A stretch of 64,000 nt of DNA from B1 sp964355075 (lineage in GTDB: Bacteria; Bacteroidota; Bacteroidia; UKL13-3), in NCBI GenBank assembly GCA_964355075.1, contig CAYHCF010000015.1:1-64000 (forward strand), given 5' to 3'. The notes beneath the pieces are model-generated. The model had not been told where the DNA came from. It saw only the letters and a program-made list of their open reading frames with translations, and made no database searches. Position 1 is the first letter of the stretch, and the number at the start of each line of letters is the position of its first letter. This document shows, piece after piece, positions 44,499 to 54,126 of the stretch. The position numbers and the translations under genes were made by a program.

Positions 44499-45572
44499 AT
44501 GGCTGGCAACTCATTCGGAGAAATATTTAAGATTACAAGCTTTGGTGAAAGTCATGGGCATTCAATTGGAGTAGTTATTGACGGTTGTATGCCTAATTTG
44601 CATGTGGATATGTCATTTATTCAGAACGAATTAAACCGCCGCAGGCCGGGGCAATCCAGCATTACTACTTCCAGAAATGAGGCCGATGAATTCGAAATTT
44701 TAAGTGGTGTTTTTGAGGGCAAAACTACCGGAACTCCCATTGCCGTAATTGTTAGAAATCTGGATCAGCGCCCACAGGATTATTCAGCCCTGAAAGATAT
44801 TTATCGTCCTTCTCATGCTGATTATACCTACCAACAGAAATATGGAATCCGCGATTATCGAGGCGGAGGCAGGCAATCTGCAAGAGAAACTATTTCGAGA
44901 GTGATAGCCGGAGCGTTTGCTAAAATGATGCTAAAAACGGAGGGAATAAAAATTCAGGCTTATGTTTCTCAGGTTTATGATATCAAAGTTTCAAAAAACT
45001 ATACCGAATTGAGTTTGGATCAAACCGAAAACAATGTGGTTCGTTGTCCTGAGGCAGGAACAGCAGACTTGATGATTGAAGTTATTGAAAAGGCAAAAAA
45101 AGAAGGAGATTCTCTGGGTGGCATTATTACCTGTGTTTGTTCAGGAATTCCTCCCGGATTGGGGGAACCGGTTTTTGATAAATTACATGCGGATCTTGCT
45201 AAAGCCATGTTAAGTATAAATGCTGTAAAAGGTTTTGAAATTGGCAGCGGATTTGGTTCAGTTTTGAAAAAAGGAAGTGAACTGAATGATATTTTTGAAA
45301 TGGAAGAAGGAGAAATTAAAACAAAATCCAATAATAGCGGGGGCATTCAGGGCGGTATTTCCAATGGGGAAGACATCTATTTTAACGTGGCTTTTAAACC
45401 GGTTGCAACCATAGAGAAAGAACAATCAACCGTAAATGAAAGTCAGGAATCCGTAACGTATATTCCCAAAGGCAGGCATGATCCTTGCGTAGTGCCACGG
45501 GCTGTTCCGATTGTTGAAGCAATGGCAGCGCTTGTTTTGGTTGATCATTTCCTAAGAAACAAAATTTATTAA
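44499..45572 (+). CDS. aroC: Chorismate synthase
   Basis: AroC converts EPSP to chorismate with reduced FMN, the last step of the shikimate pathway. The 357-residue protein has all signature parts: SFGESHGHSIGVVIDG with both catalytic histidine regions, RRRPGQSSITT, GKTTGTPIAV, the loop GIRDYRGGGRQSARET, SGGIQGGISNGEDI, and KGRHDPCVVPRAVPIVEAM at the C-terminus. Length is normal. It is not linked to the aroB-aroA pair at 10994-13325. It lies 54 bp downstream of the condensin genes on the same strand, with room for its own promoter. Confidence 0.97.
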   Translation: MAGNSFGEIFKITSFGESHGHSIGVVIDGCMPNLHVDMSFIQNELNRRRPGQSSITTSRNEADEFEILSGVFEGKTTGTPIAVIVRNLDQRPQDYSALKDIYRPSHADYTYQQKYGIRDYRGGGRQSARETISRVIAGAFAKMMLKTEGIKIQAYVSQVYDIKVSKNYTELSLDQTENNVVRCPEAGTADLMIEVIEKAKKEGDSLGGIITCVCSGIPPGLGEPVFDKLHADLAKAMLSINAVKGFEIGSGFGSVLKKGSELNDIFEMEEGEIKTKSNNSGGIQGGISNGEDIYFNVAFKPVATIEKEQSTVNESQESVTYIPKGRHDPCVVPRAVPIVEAMAALVLVDHFLRNKIY

Positions 45573-45634
45573 TTTCATAGTTAAGGCAATAATATCACGA
45601 TTATTTGCCTAAATTTGTATTCTAAATTTGTTTA

Positions 45635-47467
45635 ATGAGAAAAATTACTTTGTTATTTGGGTTTCTATTGTCTGCAAGCATTGCTATTAGTCAACAAATT
45701 GTGCCTTGTGCAACAGATGAATTTTTTAACGAAAGTGTAAAGTCTCATCCTGAGATAAAAATGGAAGAAACGCTGGCAAATGCGATGGCATCGAATCAGG
45801 TAATTTTACGCAAAGCAGGAGGTATTCTATATTTTCCGGTTGTATTTCATGTAATTCATAAATATGGTTTCGAAAATATTTCGCAGGCTCAAATCAATGA
45901 TGCCATTCGGGTATTAAACGAAGACTTCCGAAAAGTTTCAGGTACAAATGGGGGTTCAAGTACAGATCCTTTGGCAAGCGATATGCAATATGAATTTAGA
46001 TTGGCACAGTTTGATCCTAATGGTCAGCCAACTAATGGCGTAAACCGAATTTACAATACCGGAACGGATAATGCTCAAGACCCACAGAAGGCATTAAGTC
46101 GTTGGGATTCAAAAAGATACTATAATATTTGGGCGGTGAATACCATATATAACACAACTCCAGGCACCACCATTTTAGGTTATGCTCAGTTTCCATATCA
46201 AATTAATTCCCAGGGTAGTACAGATGGCGTAATGGTTAGAGCCGATCAGGTTGGGGTGATTGATATCGGATCAACCTCACAACAAGGCAGAACCTTAACC
46301 CATGAATCGGGACACTGGGTAGGTTTATACCATCCTTTTCAAAATGGTTGTGTTGGAAATACGGCTTCAAACTGCGCCTCTCAGGGAGATCAGGTTTGTG
46401 ATACACCACCAGTTTCCACTTCGACAAATGGTTGTCCGACCAGCAGAAATTCCTGTACGAATGATGTTCCGGATAAACCGGATCAGATAAAAAATTACAT
46501 GGATTATGCAGACGGGAATTGCATGAATTTATTTACAGTTGGGCAAAAAACCCGAGGTGACCAAATGGTTACTGCCTATCGGGGAATTGCCACTTCATCT
46601 TCCAATTTAGCTTCGATCGGACTCAATACCGACGGGACTTACAAAACCTTAACGGCATCGGCAAATAAAGCACCTTACAAATTTGGTTTTGATGTAAGTA
46701 ATTTATCAGGAACCGGCTGGACCATTCAAAATTATATGAGTCCGGGAGATAGTGGCTGGGCATTGAATAATTCAGTTTTTGCAAGCGGAAGTGCTTGTAT
46801 GAGTGCTCAGAACCTTAAAAATAACAGGCTTAACGTTAGAAATGCTTTTATAGCACCCGGTATTGATATCACCGGCTTAACAGCACCCACTTTGAGTTTT
46901 TATCTTGCTTATGCAAAAAGATTAACGGTTAGTGGAGATAGGCTTAGGGTGTTTGTTTCAAACAATTATGGTCGTACCGAAATATTGGTTCGAACCATTC
47001 TGGCCTCTGAAATGGAGACGGGAACCTTATCTACTGTTGCTTTTACCCCCACAGCCGGTGAATGGAAAAAATTTACTATTGATCTGACTCCTTACCTTGC
47101 TTATACCAATTGCAGGATAAGATTTGAGCTTCAATCTTTAAAGGGAAATAATATTTATTTTGATGAATTCAGTATTTCTGAACCAACAGGAGTAGCGGAT
47201 ATTTTGAAGCAAAACATGCAATTTTCGTTTTTTCCGAATCCGGCCCATCATCAGGCAAGAATTACTTTTCAAAATAGCTATAGCCAGGGAATTGAAATGC
47301 TAATCATGGATATTAATGGAAAGGTAGTTAAGCGTTTGGAAAAGCAAATATTTGATAGGGGTATGCATGATGTGGAAATTCCTTTGGAGGATATTTCGGT
47401 TGGATTATACCTTTTACAGGTAAAAACTGATGGTGGATACTTTACACATAAATTTTTAGCAGATTAA
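45635..47467 (+). CDS. Secreted M43-type zinc metalloprotease with T9SS sorting domain
   Basis: The 610-residue preproprotein has a signal peptide (about residues 1-19). The pappalysin-like M43 domain contains the zinc motif HESGHWVGLYH (residues 223-233, HExxHxxGxxH) and a Met-turn region after it (NYMDYADGNCMNLFT). Several Cys pairs (CVGNTASNCAS, CPTSRNSC) suit an extracellular enzyme. A beta-sandwich of about 180 residues follows. The last 80 residues are a type A T9SS domain (FPNPAHHQARITF ... GLYLLQVKTDGGYFTHKFLAD). It probably degrades protein outside the cell. A strong terminator follows. Confidence 0.92.
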   Translation: MRKITLLFGFLLSASIAISQQIVPCATDEFFNESVKSHPEIKMEETLANAMASNQVILRKAGGILYFPVVFHVIHKYGFENISQAQINDAIRVLNEDFRKVSGTNGGSSTDPLASDMQYEFRLAQFDPNGQPTNGVNRIYNTGTDNAQDPQKALSRWDSKRYYNIWAVNTIYNTTPGTTILGYAQFPYQINSQGSTDGVMVRADQVGVIDIGSTSQQGRTLTHESGHWVGLYHPFQNGCVGNTASNCASQGDQVCDTPPVSTSTNGCPTSRNSCTNDVPDKPDQIKNYMDYADGNCMNLFTVGQKTRGDQMVTAYRGIATSSSNLASIGLNTDGTYKTLTASANKAPYKFGFDVSNLSGTGWTIQNYMSPGDSGWALNNSVFASGSACMSAQNLKNNRLNVRNAFIAPGIDITGLTAPTLSFYLAYAKRLTVSGDRLRVFVSNNYGRTEILVRTILASEMETGTLSTVAFTPTAGEWKKFTIDLTPYLAYTNCRIRFELQSLKGNNIYFDEFSISEPTGVADILKQNMQFSFFPNPAHHQARITFQNSYSQGIEMLIMDINGKVVKRLEKQIFDRGMHDVEIPLEDISVGLYLLQVKTDGGYFTHKFLAD

Positions 47468-47500
47468 CATGCTAAGATTAATTTGCTTAGAATCTTTGTT

Positions 47501-47532
47501 AAAGCCGCCCCACGCGCGGCTTTTTATTTTTT
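47501..47532 (+). terminator. Intrinsic terminator behind the metalloprotease
   Basis: The stem aaagccgc (47501-47508) pairs with gcggcttt (47516-47523) over a 7-base loop and is followed by a run of T interrupted by one A. This is a standard intrinsic terminator that ends the protease transcript before topA. Confidence 0.8.
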
Positions 47533-47650
47533 TTACGGTTAGGAATTCAGATATTGTGCCCGGCAAATTTTGATTTTCGCGAAACCGGGTATATTTTTTT
47601 TAGTCCTGTATGATTGAAATTAGTTGATTATTTTATAGATAGAAGAAAAG

Positions 47651-50035
47651 ATGAGTAAGAATTTAGTAATTGTAGAGTCACCGGCAAAAGCCAAAACTAT
47701 TGAGAAATTTTTAGGGAGTGATTACATTGTAAAATCGTGTTTTGGACATATCCGTGATTTGGCAAAAGGAGATGAAGCTATTGACGTAAATAATAGTTTT
47801 ACACCCCGATATGAAGTTAGCGACGATAAGAAAAACATTGTAGCGGAGCTCAAAAAACTGGCAAAAGATGCATCCATGGTTTGGCTGGCATCGGATGAGG
47901 ATCGTGAGGGAGAAGCCATAAGTTGGCATCTGAGTGAGGTATTGAAATTAGATGTTAATAAGACCAAAAGGATTGTTTTTAATGAAATCACCAAGCCTGC
48001 GATTTTAGAAGCCATTCAAAACCCAAGAGGAATTGACAAGAACTTAGTGGATGCTCAGCAGGCACGCAGGGTATTGGATCGTTTGGTTGGCTTTGAATTA
48101 TCGCCGGTTTTATGGAAAAAAATAAAAGCTAATTTAAGTGCAGGCAGGGTTCAATCGGTTGCTGTTCGTTTGATTGTTGACCGGGAGCGGGAGATTAATA
48201 TTTTCAATTATTCTGCATCATTCAGAGTGCTTGCCCGATTTAATGTGGGAGGTAAACAAATGGATGCTGAATTAGGCAAACGATTTGAAACCGAAGCGGA
48301 GGCAAGTGCCTTTCTGGAAAAGTGCAAAGGAGCCACTTTCACAATTAGTAACTTAGAGGTAAAACCAAGTGAAAAGGCTCCTGCTCCTCCATTTACCACT
48401 TCCACATTGCAACAGGAAGCAAGCCGAAAAATGGGTTTTGGCGTAAGTGTAACCATGGGCATTGCTCAAAAATTATATGAGCAGGGGTTTATTACTTATA
48501 TGAGAACGGATAGCGTAAACCTGTCAGAAACCGCTATTCAATCGGCTCAGCAATACATCAGCAAAAATTTTGGCGAAAGATATAGTCGTCCGATGCGTTA
48601 TACCACCAAAAATGATAGTGCTCAGGAGGCTCACGAGGCCATTCGTCCTACCTATTTCGAGAGTGTTGAAATATCAGGAACTGCTCAGGAAAAACGACTT
48701 TATGATTTGATTTATAAACGCGCTATTGCCTCACAAATGGCAAAAGCTCAAATCGAAAAAACCTTTGCAACTGTTGATATTTCGGGCATGTCTGATCAAT
48801 TAATTGCTACTGGTGAGATCCTGAAATTTGATGGATTTTTAAAAGTATATCTGGAAAGTACAGATGAAGATTCTGACGAGGATTCAAGCAAAATGTTGCC
48901 TCCGGTGAAAGTTGGGGAAAGCTTAAGTTTGTTAAATCTGAATGCTACCGAGAGGTATACGCGACCTGCCCCGCGATATACAGAAGCAAGTCTCGTTAAA
49001 AAATTAGAGGAACTTGGAATAGGTCGGCCTTCAACTTATGCGCCCACTATTTCAACCATTCAAAAAAGGGGTTATGTTGTAAAGGAAGACAGGGATGGAA
49101 AAGAGCGGGAGTTTGTTAGTTTGGTTCTTGAAAAAAACGAGTTGATGCGAACGGTGAAAGTAGAAAAGTTTGCCAGTGAGAAATCAAAATTATTCCCAAG
49201 TGATATAGGAATGATTGTTACGGATTTTCTGAACAAACACTTTGATAAAATAATGGATTTTGGATTTACTGCCAGTGTAGAGGAGGAATTTGATAAAATT
49301 GCCAGAGGTCAGTTGGTTTGGAATAAAATGATCGCAAAATTCTATGGGCCATTTCATGCAGATGTTGTTAATACGAGTGAAAATGCGGAACGTCAGAATG
49401 CCGAAAGAAGCCTTGGAATTGAACCTGAATCGGGGAATACGGTCTATGTGAAGGTTGGCCGGTATGGACCTTTTGCACAAATAGGCGAAAATTCGGATAA
49501 TGAAAAAGAAAAACCGCGTTATGCCAGTTTAAGAACCGGACAGTTAGTTGAAACGATTACACTGGAAGAAGCAATTGATTTATTTAAGCTGCCTCGTGTG
49601 GTTGGACAATTTGAAGGCAAGGATATCAAAGCGGCCATTGGTCGGTTTGGCCCTTATCTGGTTCACAACAGCAAGTTCATCAGCATTCCGAAAACGGATG
49701 ATGTATTTGAAATAACCATTGACAGGGCAATTGAATTAATTGAGGGTAAAAGGGTTTCGGATGCCAACAGACTCCTCAGGACTTTTGCCGAAGATGATGA
49801 TTTGAAAATATTAAATGGAAGGTGGGGCCCTTATATTTCCAAAGGAAAGGAAAACTATCGTTTATCAAAATCAGTAAAGGTTGAAGAACTTACTTATTCT
49901 TTTGTTTTAGAGATCATTGAGGCAGAGAGCAAATCGGCTTCCGGAAAGGCAGTAGCCAAAAAAGCAGCTGGGAAAAATGAACCTGAAAAAAAGAGTATCA
50001 CCCGGAAATCACCGACAAAGAAAGGTAAAATATAA
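47651..50035 (+). CDS. topA: DNA topoisomerase I
   Basis: TopA relaxes negative supercoils by single-strand passage. The 794-residue type IA enzyme has the TOPRIM start LVIVESPAKAKTIEKFLG, the metal motif DEDREGEAI, and the active-site tyrosine in GFITYMRTDSVNLS (about residue 283). C-terminal to the core there are no zinc ribbons but at least three Topo_C_Rpt repeats with the GRxGPY signature (VGRYGPFAQI, IGRFGPYLVHN, GRWGPYISKG). A basic Lys-rich tail (AKKAAGKNEPEKK) follows. This domain order is usual in Bacteroidota. The next gene starts 9 bp downstream and is likely co-transcribed. Confidence 0.96.
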   Translation: MSKNLVIVESPAKAKTIEKFLGSDYIVKSCFGHIRDLAKGDEAIDVNNSFTPRYEVSDDKKNIVAELKKLAKDASMVWLASDEDREGEAISWHLSEVLKLDVNKTKRIVFNEITKPAILEAIQNPRGIDKNLVDAQQARRVLDRLVGFELSPVLWKKIKANLSAGRVQSVAVRLIVDREREINIFNYSASFRVLARFNVGGKQMDAELGKRFETEAEASAFLEKCKGATFTISNLEVKPSEKAPAPPFTTSTLQQEASRKMGFGVSVTMGIAQKLYEQGFITYMRTDSVNLSETAIQSAQQYISKNFGERYSRPMRYTTKNDSAQEAHEAIRPTYFESVEISGTAQEKRLYDLIYKRAIASQMAKAQIEKTFATVDISGMSDQLIATGEILKFDGFLKVYLESTDEDSDEDSSKMLPPVKVGESLSLLNLNATERYTRPAPRYTEASLVKKLEELGIGRPSTYAPTISTIQKRGYVVKEDRDGKEREFVSLVLEKNELMRTVKVEKFASEKSKLFPSDIGMIVTDFLNKHFDKIMDFGFTASVEEEFDKIARGQLVWNKMIAKFYGPFHADVVNTSENAERQNAERSLGIEPESGNTVYVKVGRYGPFAQIGENSDNEKEKPRYASLRTGQLVETITLEEAIDLFKLPRVVGQFEGKDIKAAIGRFGPYLVHNSKFISIPKTDDVFEITIDRAIELIEGKRVSDANRLLRTFAEDDDLKILNGRWGPYISKGKENYRLSKSVKVEELTYSFVLEIIEAESKSASGKAVAKKAAGKNEPEKKSITRKSPTKKGKI

Positions 50036-50044
50036 TACTGCTTT

Positions 50045-50980
50045 ATGACTGATTCGGAATTAAGGTCGCTTGTTGCTTTGTTGGATGATGATGATCCGGA
50101 AGTACTTAAGCATATCGAAAGCAAAATTCTGGAGTTAGGCTCGCCTATTATTCCATTTTTGGAAAATGAATGGGGTTTCATGAAAGATATTTATCATCAG
50201 CAAAAAGTTGAAAATATCATACACCGGATTCAGTATAACGACCTTTATGATTCATTTGTTACCTGGTATAAAAGTGGCGAACAGGATTTATTACATGGTG
50301 TGTATTTAATCGCCAGATACCGGTTCCCCGATTTACAAAAGCAAAAGATCATCAATTCCATCGAAAAACTGAGGTTAGACGTTTGGTTGGAGATGAACTA
50401 TGATTTGGGTCCGTATGAAAAGGTAAGAATCATCAACTATATTTTATATATGGTACATGGATTCAAAGGTAATGTTAGCAATTACCACGATCCGAAAAAC
50501 TCTTTCATCAATGAAGTTTTGGAGACGAAAAGTGGCAATCCGATCTTACTGGCTGTCATTTATATTCTGATTTCTCAAAAACTGAATATTCCTATTTATG
50601 GTGTAAACCTGCCGCAGCATTTTGTATTGGCTTATCTGGATGAATTTGGTAAAAGCAATGTTGAAATGAAGTTCAATGAGATTGAAAAATTGATGAATCA
50701 GAAAGGGAAAATATTGTTTTATATCAACGCCTTTAATATGGGCGCGATTTTTACCAAAACTAACCTTGATCAGTTTTTAAGTCAGATTAAAATTGAACCC
50801 AAAGAAGATTTTCTCAAACCTTGTTCAAACCTTGACATTATAAAACGCGTATTGCGCAACCTGGCTTCAGCTTATGAAAAACAAGGACACCTTCAAAAGC
50901 AAAAAGAAATCCAGCAATTATTGTTTGCTTTGGGTGAACCACCAATTGGTTCATTTCATGATGTGAACGAGGGGGAGTAG
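50045..50980 (+). CDS. SirB1-family transglutaminase-like protein
   Basis: The 311-residue protein belongs to the SirB1 / Transglut_core2 family. An N-terminal helical region precedes the core motif NSFINEVLETKSGNPILLAVIYILIS (split here by positions 150-180), followed by IYGVNLPQHFVLAYLD with the conserved histidine. Relatives often carry TPR-like helices at the C-terminus, as seen near 260-295. Classic papain-like cysteine catalysis is usually lost in this family, and I see no clear catalytic cysteine here either. The function is poorly known. It is translationally close to topA (9 bp). Confidence 0.82.
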   Translation: MTDSELRSLVALLDDDDPEVLKHIESKILELGSPIIPFLENEWGFMKDIYHQQKVENIIHRIQYNDLYDSFVTWYKSGEQDLLHGVYLIARYRFPDLQKQKIINSIEKLRLDVWLEMNYDLGPYEKVRIINYILYMVHGFKGNVSNYHDPKNSFINEVLETKSGNPILLAVIYILISQKLNIPIYGVNLPQHFVLAYLDEFGKSNVEMKFNEIEKLMNQKGKILFYINAFNMGAIFTKTNLDQFLSQIKIEPKEDFLKPCSNLDIIKRVLRNLASAYEKQGHLQKQKEIQQLLFALGEPPIGSFHDVNEGE

Positions 50981-50990
50981 GAGCTAGAGA

Positions 50991-51036
50991 TTGGCCCTTC
51001 CCTTCGGCTAGCTCAGGGCAAGCTCAGCTCAGGATG
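50991..51036. repeat. Dispersed repeat related to the one at 21848
   Basis: The sequence cccttcccttcggctagctcagggcaagctcagctcagga resembles cccttcccttcgacaagctcaggg... at 21848-21890. Both lie in a gap behind a gene end and contain agctcagg words on both strands. They are two members of a dispersed intergenic repeat family of this genome. This copy sits between convergent genes and could serve as a bidirectional terminator or hairpin. Confidence 0.6.
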
Positions 51037-51059
51037 AAAGGTGGAGGAGGGAGATGGGG

Positions 51060-52616
51060 TTAGATAATCACTTCTTCGCCTGACTTATTCATAAACTTAT
51101 AATTTACCAGATGAAGTGCGTTGTTTGGCACAACTTTTATAAATTGTTTGTATTTGAACCACCATTGCATGCGGGGCGATTTGAAGAAACCTCTGGTTAA
51201 AAAGGCCGCCAGATAGGGGTGAACCTCGAGGCTGAAGTCTTTTAATCTCAGGTTTTGAACCAGGTATTGGATATGTGTTTCAATGTCATCAATAATACTA
51301 ACACTCGATTGAATTTCACCGCTTCCCATGCAGGTTGGGCATTTTTCGGCAGTAACCACAGCCATTTCGGGTCGAACTCTTTGCCGCGTAAGTTGAATTA
51401 ACCCAAAAGGACTCATTGGCAAAATTTTATGTTTTGCCCGATCGCTGGTCATGAGCTCTTTTAATTTTTCATAAACCAATTTTCGGTTACCGGCAGTTTT
51501 CAGGTCAATTAAGTCAATTACAATAATTCCACCCATATCCCGTAAACGCAATTGGCGAGCAATTTCCTCAACGGCTTCCATGTTAACTTTCAGGGCGTTT
51601 TCTTCCTGGTTTACTCCTTTGTTTGAGGTGTTTCCGCTATTTACATCAATTACGTGTAATGCTTCTGTATGTTCTATAATTAAATAAGAGCCACCCGAAA
51701 AATTTACTTCTTTGCCGAAACTGGTTTTAATTTGCTTATCAATCCCGAAATTTTCAAAAATAGGAAGCTTTCCGGTATAGAGTTTCACTATCTTTTCAAG
51801 TTCAGGAGATTTATCTTTCAGATAGTTTTTAATTTTCAGATACAAAAAATTATCATTCAGGTGAATACCGGTATAGGAATCATTTACCAAATCACGTACA
51901 AGGGTTAAAGTCCGGTTGCTTTCGCCTAAAACTTTTTGAGGTGGAGTTGCTTCTTTGAGTTGCGTGCACATCTCTTTCCACTTGTTCATTAATTCTCTCA
52001 GATCATTTTGAAGATCTTCAATCTTTTCACCTTCGGCATTTGTTCTGATGATAACTCCGAAATTCTCAGGTTTTATTGCCTGAACAGCCTCTTTCAGTCT
52101 GCGGCGTTCGTCTTGTTTGGCAATTTTTTTAGAAATACTGATGCTATTATCAAAAGGCATCATAACCAGAAAGCGACCAGCTAATGAAAGTTCTGATGTT
52201 AAGCGCGGACCTTTATTGGATATAGGTTCTTTGCTAACCTGAACCAAAATCTGCTGATTTCGTTTCAGGATTTCGGTTACCTTTCCACCCTTGTGAATGT
52301 CTGCTTCCAAGTGCTGTTGAAGGATGCTATATTCATTGGGACGGCTATTTTGCAGAATCCGGGTAAATTTCAACAAGGATTGAATCTGTGGACCGAGGTC
52401 GAGGTAATGGAGAAAGGCATCCTTTTCGTGACCAACGTCAACAAATGCTGCATTTAATCCACCCATTATTTTTCCGATGGTTCCTAGATAGATATCGCCA
52501 ACCAGAAAATTATTATTTTGGCGCTCATGATGAAGTTCGATTAGCTTTTTATCATTAAGTATCGCTATATCGATCCCTCCCGAAGGGTTTGAACTGATTA
52601 TTAATTCGTTATTCAC
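51060..52616 (-). CDS. rng: Ribonuclease E/G family endoribonuclease (RNase G type)
   Basis: The 518-residue protein processes rRNA and mRNA. The N-terminal S1 domain begins around VGDIYLGTIGKIMGGLNAAFVDVG, followed by HEKDAFLHYLDLG. The 5'-sensor and catalytic part contains IIEHTEALHVIDVNSG, with the metal-binding aspartate, and later RDMGGIIVIDLIDLK with the second. The zinc-link cysteines are in CPTCMGSGEI. The size matches RNase G rather than RNase E, as it has no long C-terminal scaffold. It ends the likely operon HU-TPR-mS38-like-rng on the minus strand. Confidence 0.94.
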   Translation of the reverse strand: MNNELIISSNPSGGIDIAILNDKKLIELHHERQNNNFLVGDIYLGTIGKIMGGLNAAFVDVGHEKDAFLHYLDLGPQIQSLLKFTRILQNSRPNEYSILQQHLEADIHKGGKVTEILKRNQQILVQVSKEPISNKGPRLTSELSLAGRFLVMMPFDNSISISKKIAKQDERRRLKEAVQAIKPENFGVIIRTNAEGEKIEDLQNDLRELMNKWKEMCTQLKEATPPQKVLGESNRTLTLVRDLVNDSYTGIHLNDNFLYLKIKNYLKDKSPELEKIVKLYTGKLPIFENFGIDKQIKTSFGKEVNFSGGSYLIIEHTEALHVIDVNSGNTSNKGVNQEENALKVNMEAVEEIARQLRLRDMGGIIVIDLIDLKTAGNRKLVYEKLKELMTSDRAKHKILPMSPFGLIQLTRQRVRPEMAVVTAEKCPTCMGSGEIQSSVSIIDDIETHIQYLVQNLRLKDFSLEVHPYLAAFLTRGFFKSPRMQWWFKYKQFIKVVPNNALHLVNYKFMNKSGEEVII

Positions 52617-52709
52617 TGCAATAAATTATTATATGTCCTCAAAAAAAATTGAGACAACAGGTGAGGGAGAGTAAAAAGGAATAACTTAAGATGTTAGGAA
52701 GAAAAGGGA

Positions 52710-52799
52710 TTACTTTTTCTTATGTCTATTTTTACGTAGACGCTTTTTACGTTTGTGGGTTGCGATTTTATGACGCTTTCTTTTCTTACCGCTTGGCAT
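52710..52799 (-). CDS. 29-residue AURKAIP1/COX24 (mS38-like) basic protein
   Basis: The start is the ATG at 52797-52799 and the stop is at 52710-52712. The 29-residue product MPSGKKRKRHKIATHKRKKR(...)HKKK is more than half Lys, Arg and His. It matches the tiny AURKAIP1/COX24-domain protein annotated across Bacteroidota, whose mitochondrial relative mS38 is a small-subunit ribosomal protein. It is therefore likely a ribosome-associated peptide that binds rRNA. It starts 2 bases after the stop of the TPR gene and 94 bases before the RNase G start, in the same operon. Confidence 0.85.
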   Translation of the reverse strand: MPSGKKRKRHKIATHKRKKRLRKNRHKKK

Positions 52800-52801
52800 G
52801 G

Positions 52802-53644
52802 TTATTTAGATTTTTTAAGATTATTGATAGTAACATCTATATTTTTCTTTGCTTCATCCTCATGCACTAAACTTTTAAAAGTTTGAAATGCATTTATGGC
52901 TTCTTGCTTTTTCCCTAACTGGCTGTATGCCTGGCCAAGGTAATAATGGAATTCGGCATTCAAAGGCTGTATTTTCACAAGAGTTTCAAAACGTTGAGCG
53001 GCTTTATCAACTTGTCCACTGCGCATCGACAGCATCCCAAGTGTATAATTGGCATCAATATTAAATGAATCTCTGCGCGTAACATCCTTCAACAACTGTA
53101 CACCCTTCATCATATCTATATCGTTCTGGATATAACAAATAGCCAATGCATTTTTTGCTTCAATATTATTTTCATTCAGGGCTACTACCTTTTCGAAAGC
53201 AATAATTGCCTGTTTTGAAGCATAAATCTGCATTGCGGTGTCTTGGCAGGTTGCCGCAAATTCGTAATATTTAAGTCCGGCTTTGAACCAGGTGTTTTCA
53301 TCATTTATTCTGACAGCAATTTTGGTCAGATAAAATGCTGAAACCAACCTGAAGTTTAACGAATCCCAGGTTCTTGCCAAATTAGCCATACTGAAAACGC
53401 CTGCATTTTCAGTAAAAGCTAATTTAGTTTGTTCCTGAACGTTGTTAAGGGCTTCCGGACTTAAAGAATCTTTTAACCCGCTCAAATAGGCATCGAAGTC
53501 GAATGTTCTACTGACCACATTATCAGGGATACTTACGCTTGGCTCAATGGATGAAGCTGAAGATTTATAATTTAAATAAACCAAAATTCCAACAAGACCC
53601 AGCAAAACCCCAATGATGATGATTTGAGCTTTGTTAAAACGCAT
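52802..53644 (-). CDS. Membrane-anchored TPR protein
   Basis: The 280-residue protein has an N-terminal membrane anchor (IIIIGVLLGLVGILVYLNY, about residues 8-26), then about 60 residues of linker. At least four TPR-like helical repeats follow to the C-terminus (for example ANYTLGMLSMRSGQVDKAAQ and EFHYYLGQAYSQLGKKQEA). It is probably in the inner membrane with the repeats facing the periplasm or cytoplasm. Its start shares one base with the HU stop (TAATG), so translation is coupled. The function is unknown. Its conserved place between HU and the mS38-like and RNase G genes suggests a housekeeping role. Confidence 0.82.
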   Translation of the reverse strand: MRFNKAQIIIIGVLLGLVGILVYLNYKSSASSIEPSVSIPDNVVSRTFDFDAYLSGLKDSLSPEALNNVQEQTKLAFTENAGVFSMANLARTWDSLNFRLVSAFYLTKIAVRINDENTWFKAGLKYYEFAATCQDTAMQIYASKQAIIAFEKVVALNENNIEAKNALAICYIQNDIDMMKGVQLLKDVTRRDSFNIDANYTLGMLSMRSGQVDKAAQRFETLVKIQPLNAEFHYYLGQAYSQLGKKQEAINAFQTFKSLVHEDEAKKNIDVTINNLKKSK

Positions 53645-53985
53645 TAAGCTTCTCTTAATGCCTGTTTAGCTTCCGCTTCTCTTTTGGTAGCAGTAGCTTT
53701 CACTACTTCGCTTTTCTTAATTTTTTCAACAAAAGTTTTGGCTGGTTTAAACGATGGAATGTAATGCTCATCGATTACCATAGCGGTATTTTTTGAAATG
53801 TTACGTGCAATTTTCTTGGCACGTTTTTTAATGATAAATGAACCAAATCCACGGAAATAAACATTCTTCCCGTCGGTCATGTTACTGCGAACCACTTTAA
53901 AAAATGATTCTACCACTTCCTGAACTTGATTTTTCTCCACACCTGTTTTTAGTGAAATCTCTTGGATAATTTCTGCTTTAGTCAT
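53644..53985 (-). CDS. HU-family DNA-binding protein
   Basis: The 113-residue protein is a nucleoid-associated HU/IHF homologue. It has the dimerisation helices at the start (MTKAEIIQEISLKTGVEKNQVQEVVESFF), the saddle and beta-arm region GKNVYFRGFGSFIIKKRAKKIARNI, and the typical end YIPSFKPAKTFVEKIK. A Lys/Glu/Ala-rich tail of about 20 residues (VVKATATKREAEAKQAL) extends past the core and is longer than in E. coli HU. It is the first gene of the operon and overlaps the TPR gene by one base. Confidence 0.93.
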   Translation of the reverse strand: MTKAEIIQEISLKTGVEKNQVQEVVESFFKVVRSNMTDGKNVYFRGFGSFIIKKRAKKIARNISKNTAMVIDEHYIPSFKPAKTFVEKIKKSEVVKATATKREAEAKQALREA

Positions 53986-54052
53986 TGTTAATCTGTATTA
54001 TATTTTGAATAGTTAAAAATTGGATTCAGGAAAGATCCCTCGTAAGGGGTTG

Positions 54053-54060
54053 CAAATGTA
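54053..54060 (-). promoter_or_regulatory. Candidate -7 element of the HU operon
   Basis: On the minus strand the bases 54060-54053 read tacatttg, matching TAnnTTTG. Transcription would start about 60 bases upstream of the HU start. No clear -33 element is present at the usual distance, so confidence is limited. Confidence 0.35.
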
Positions 54061-54126
54061 TGTATTAGAACTGAAAAATGATATTTTTTTTATAAAAAAA
54101 ATCATTTTTCTTGCAAAGGAATAAAA

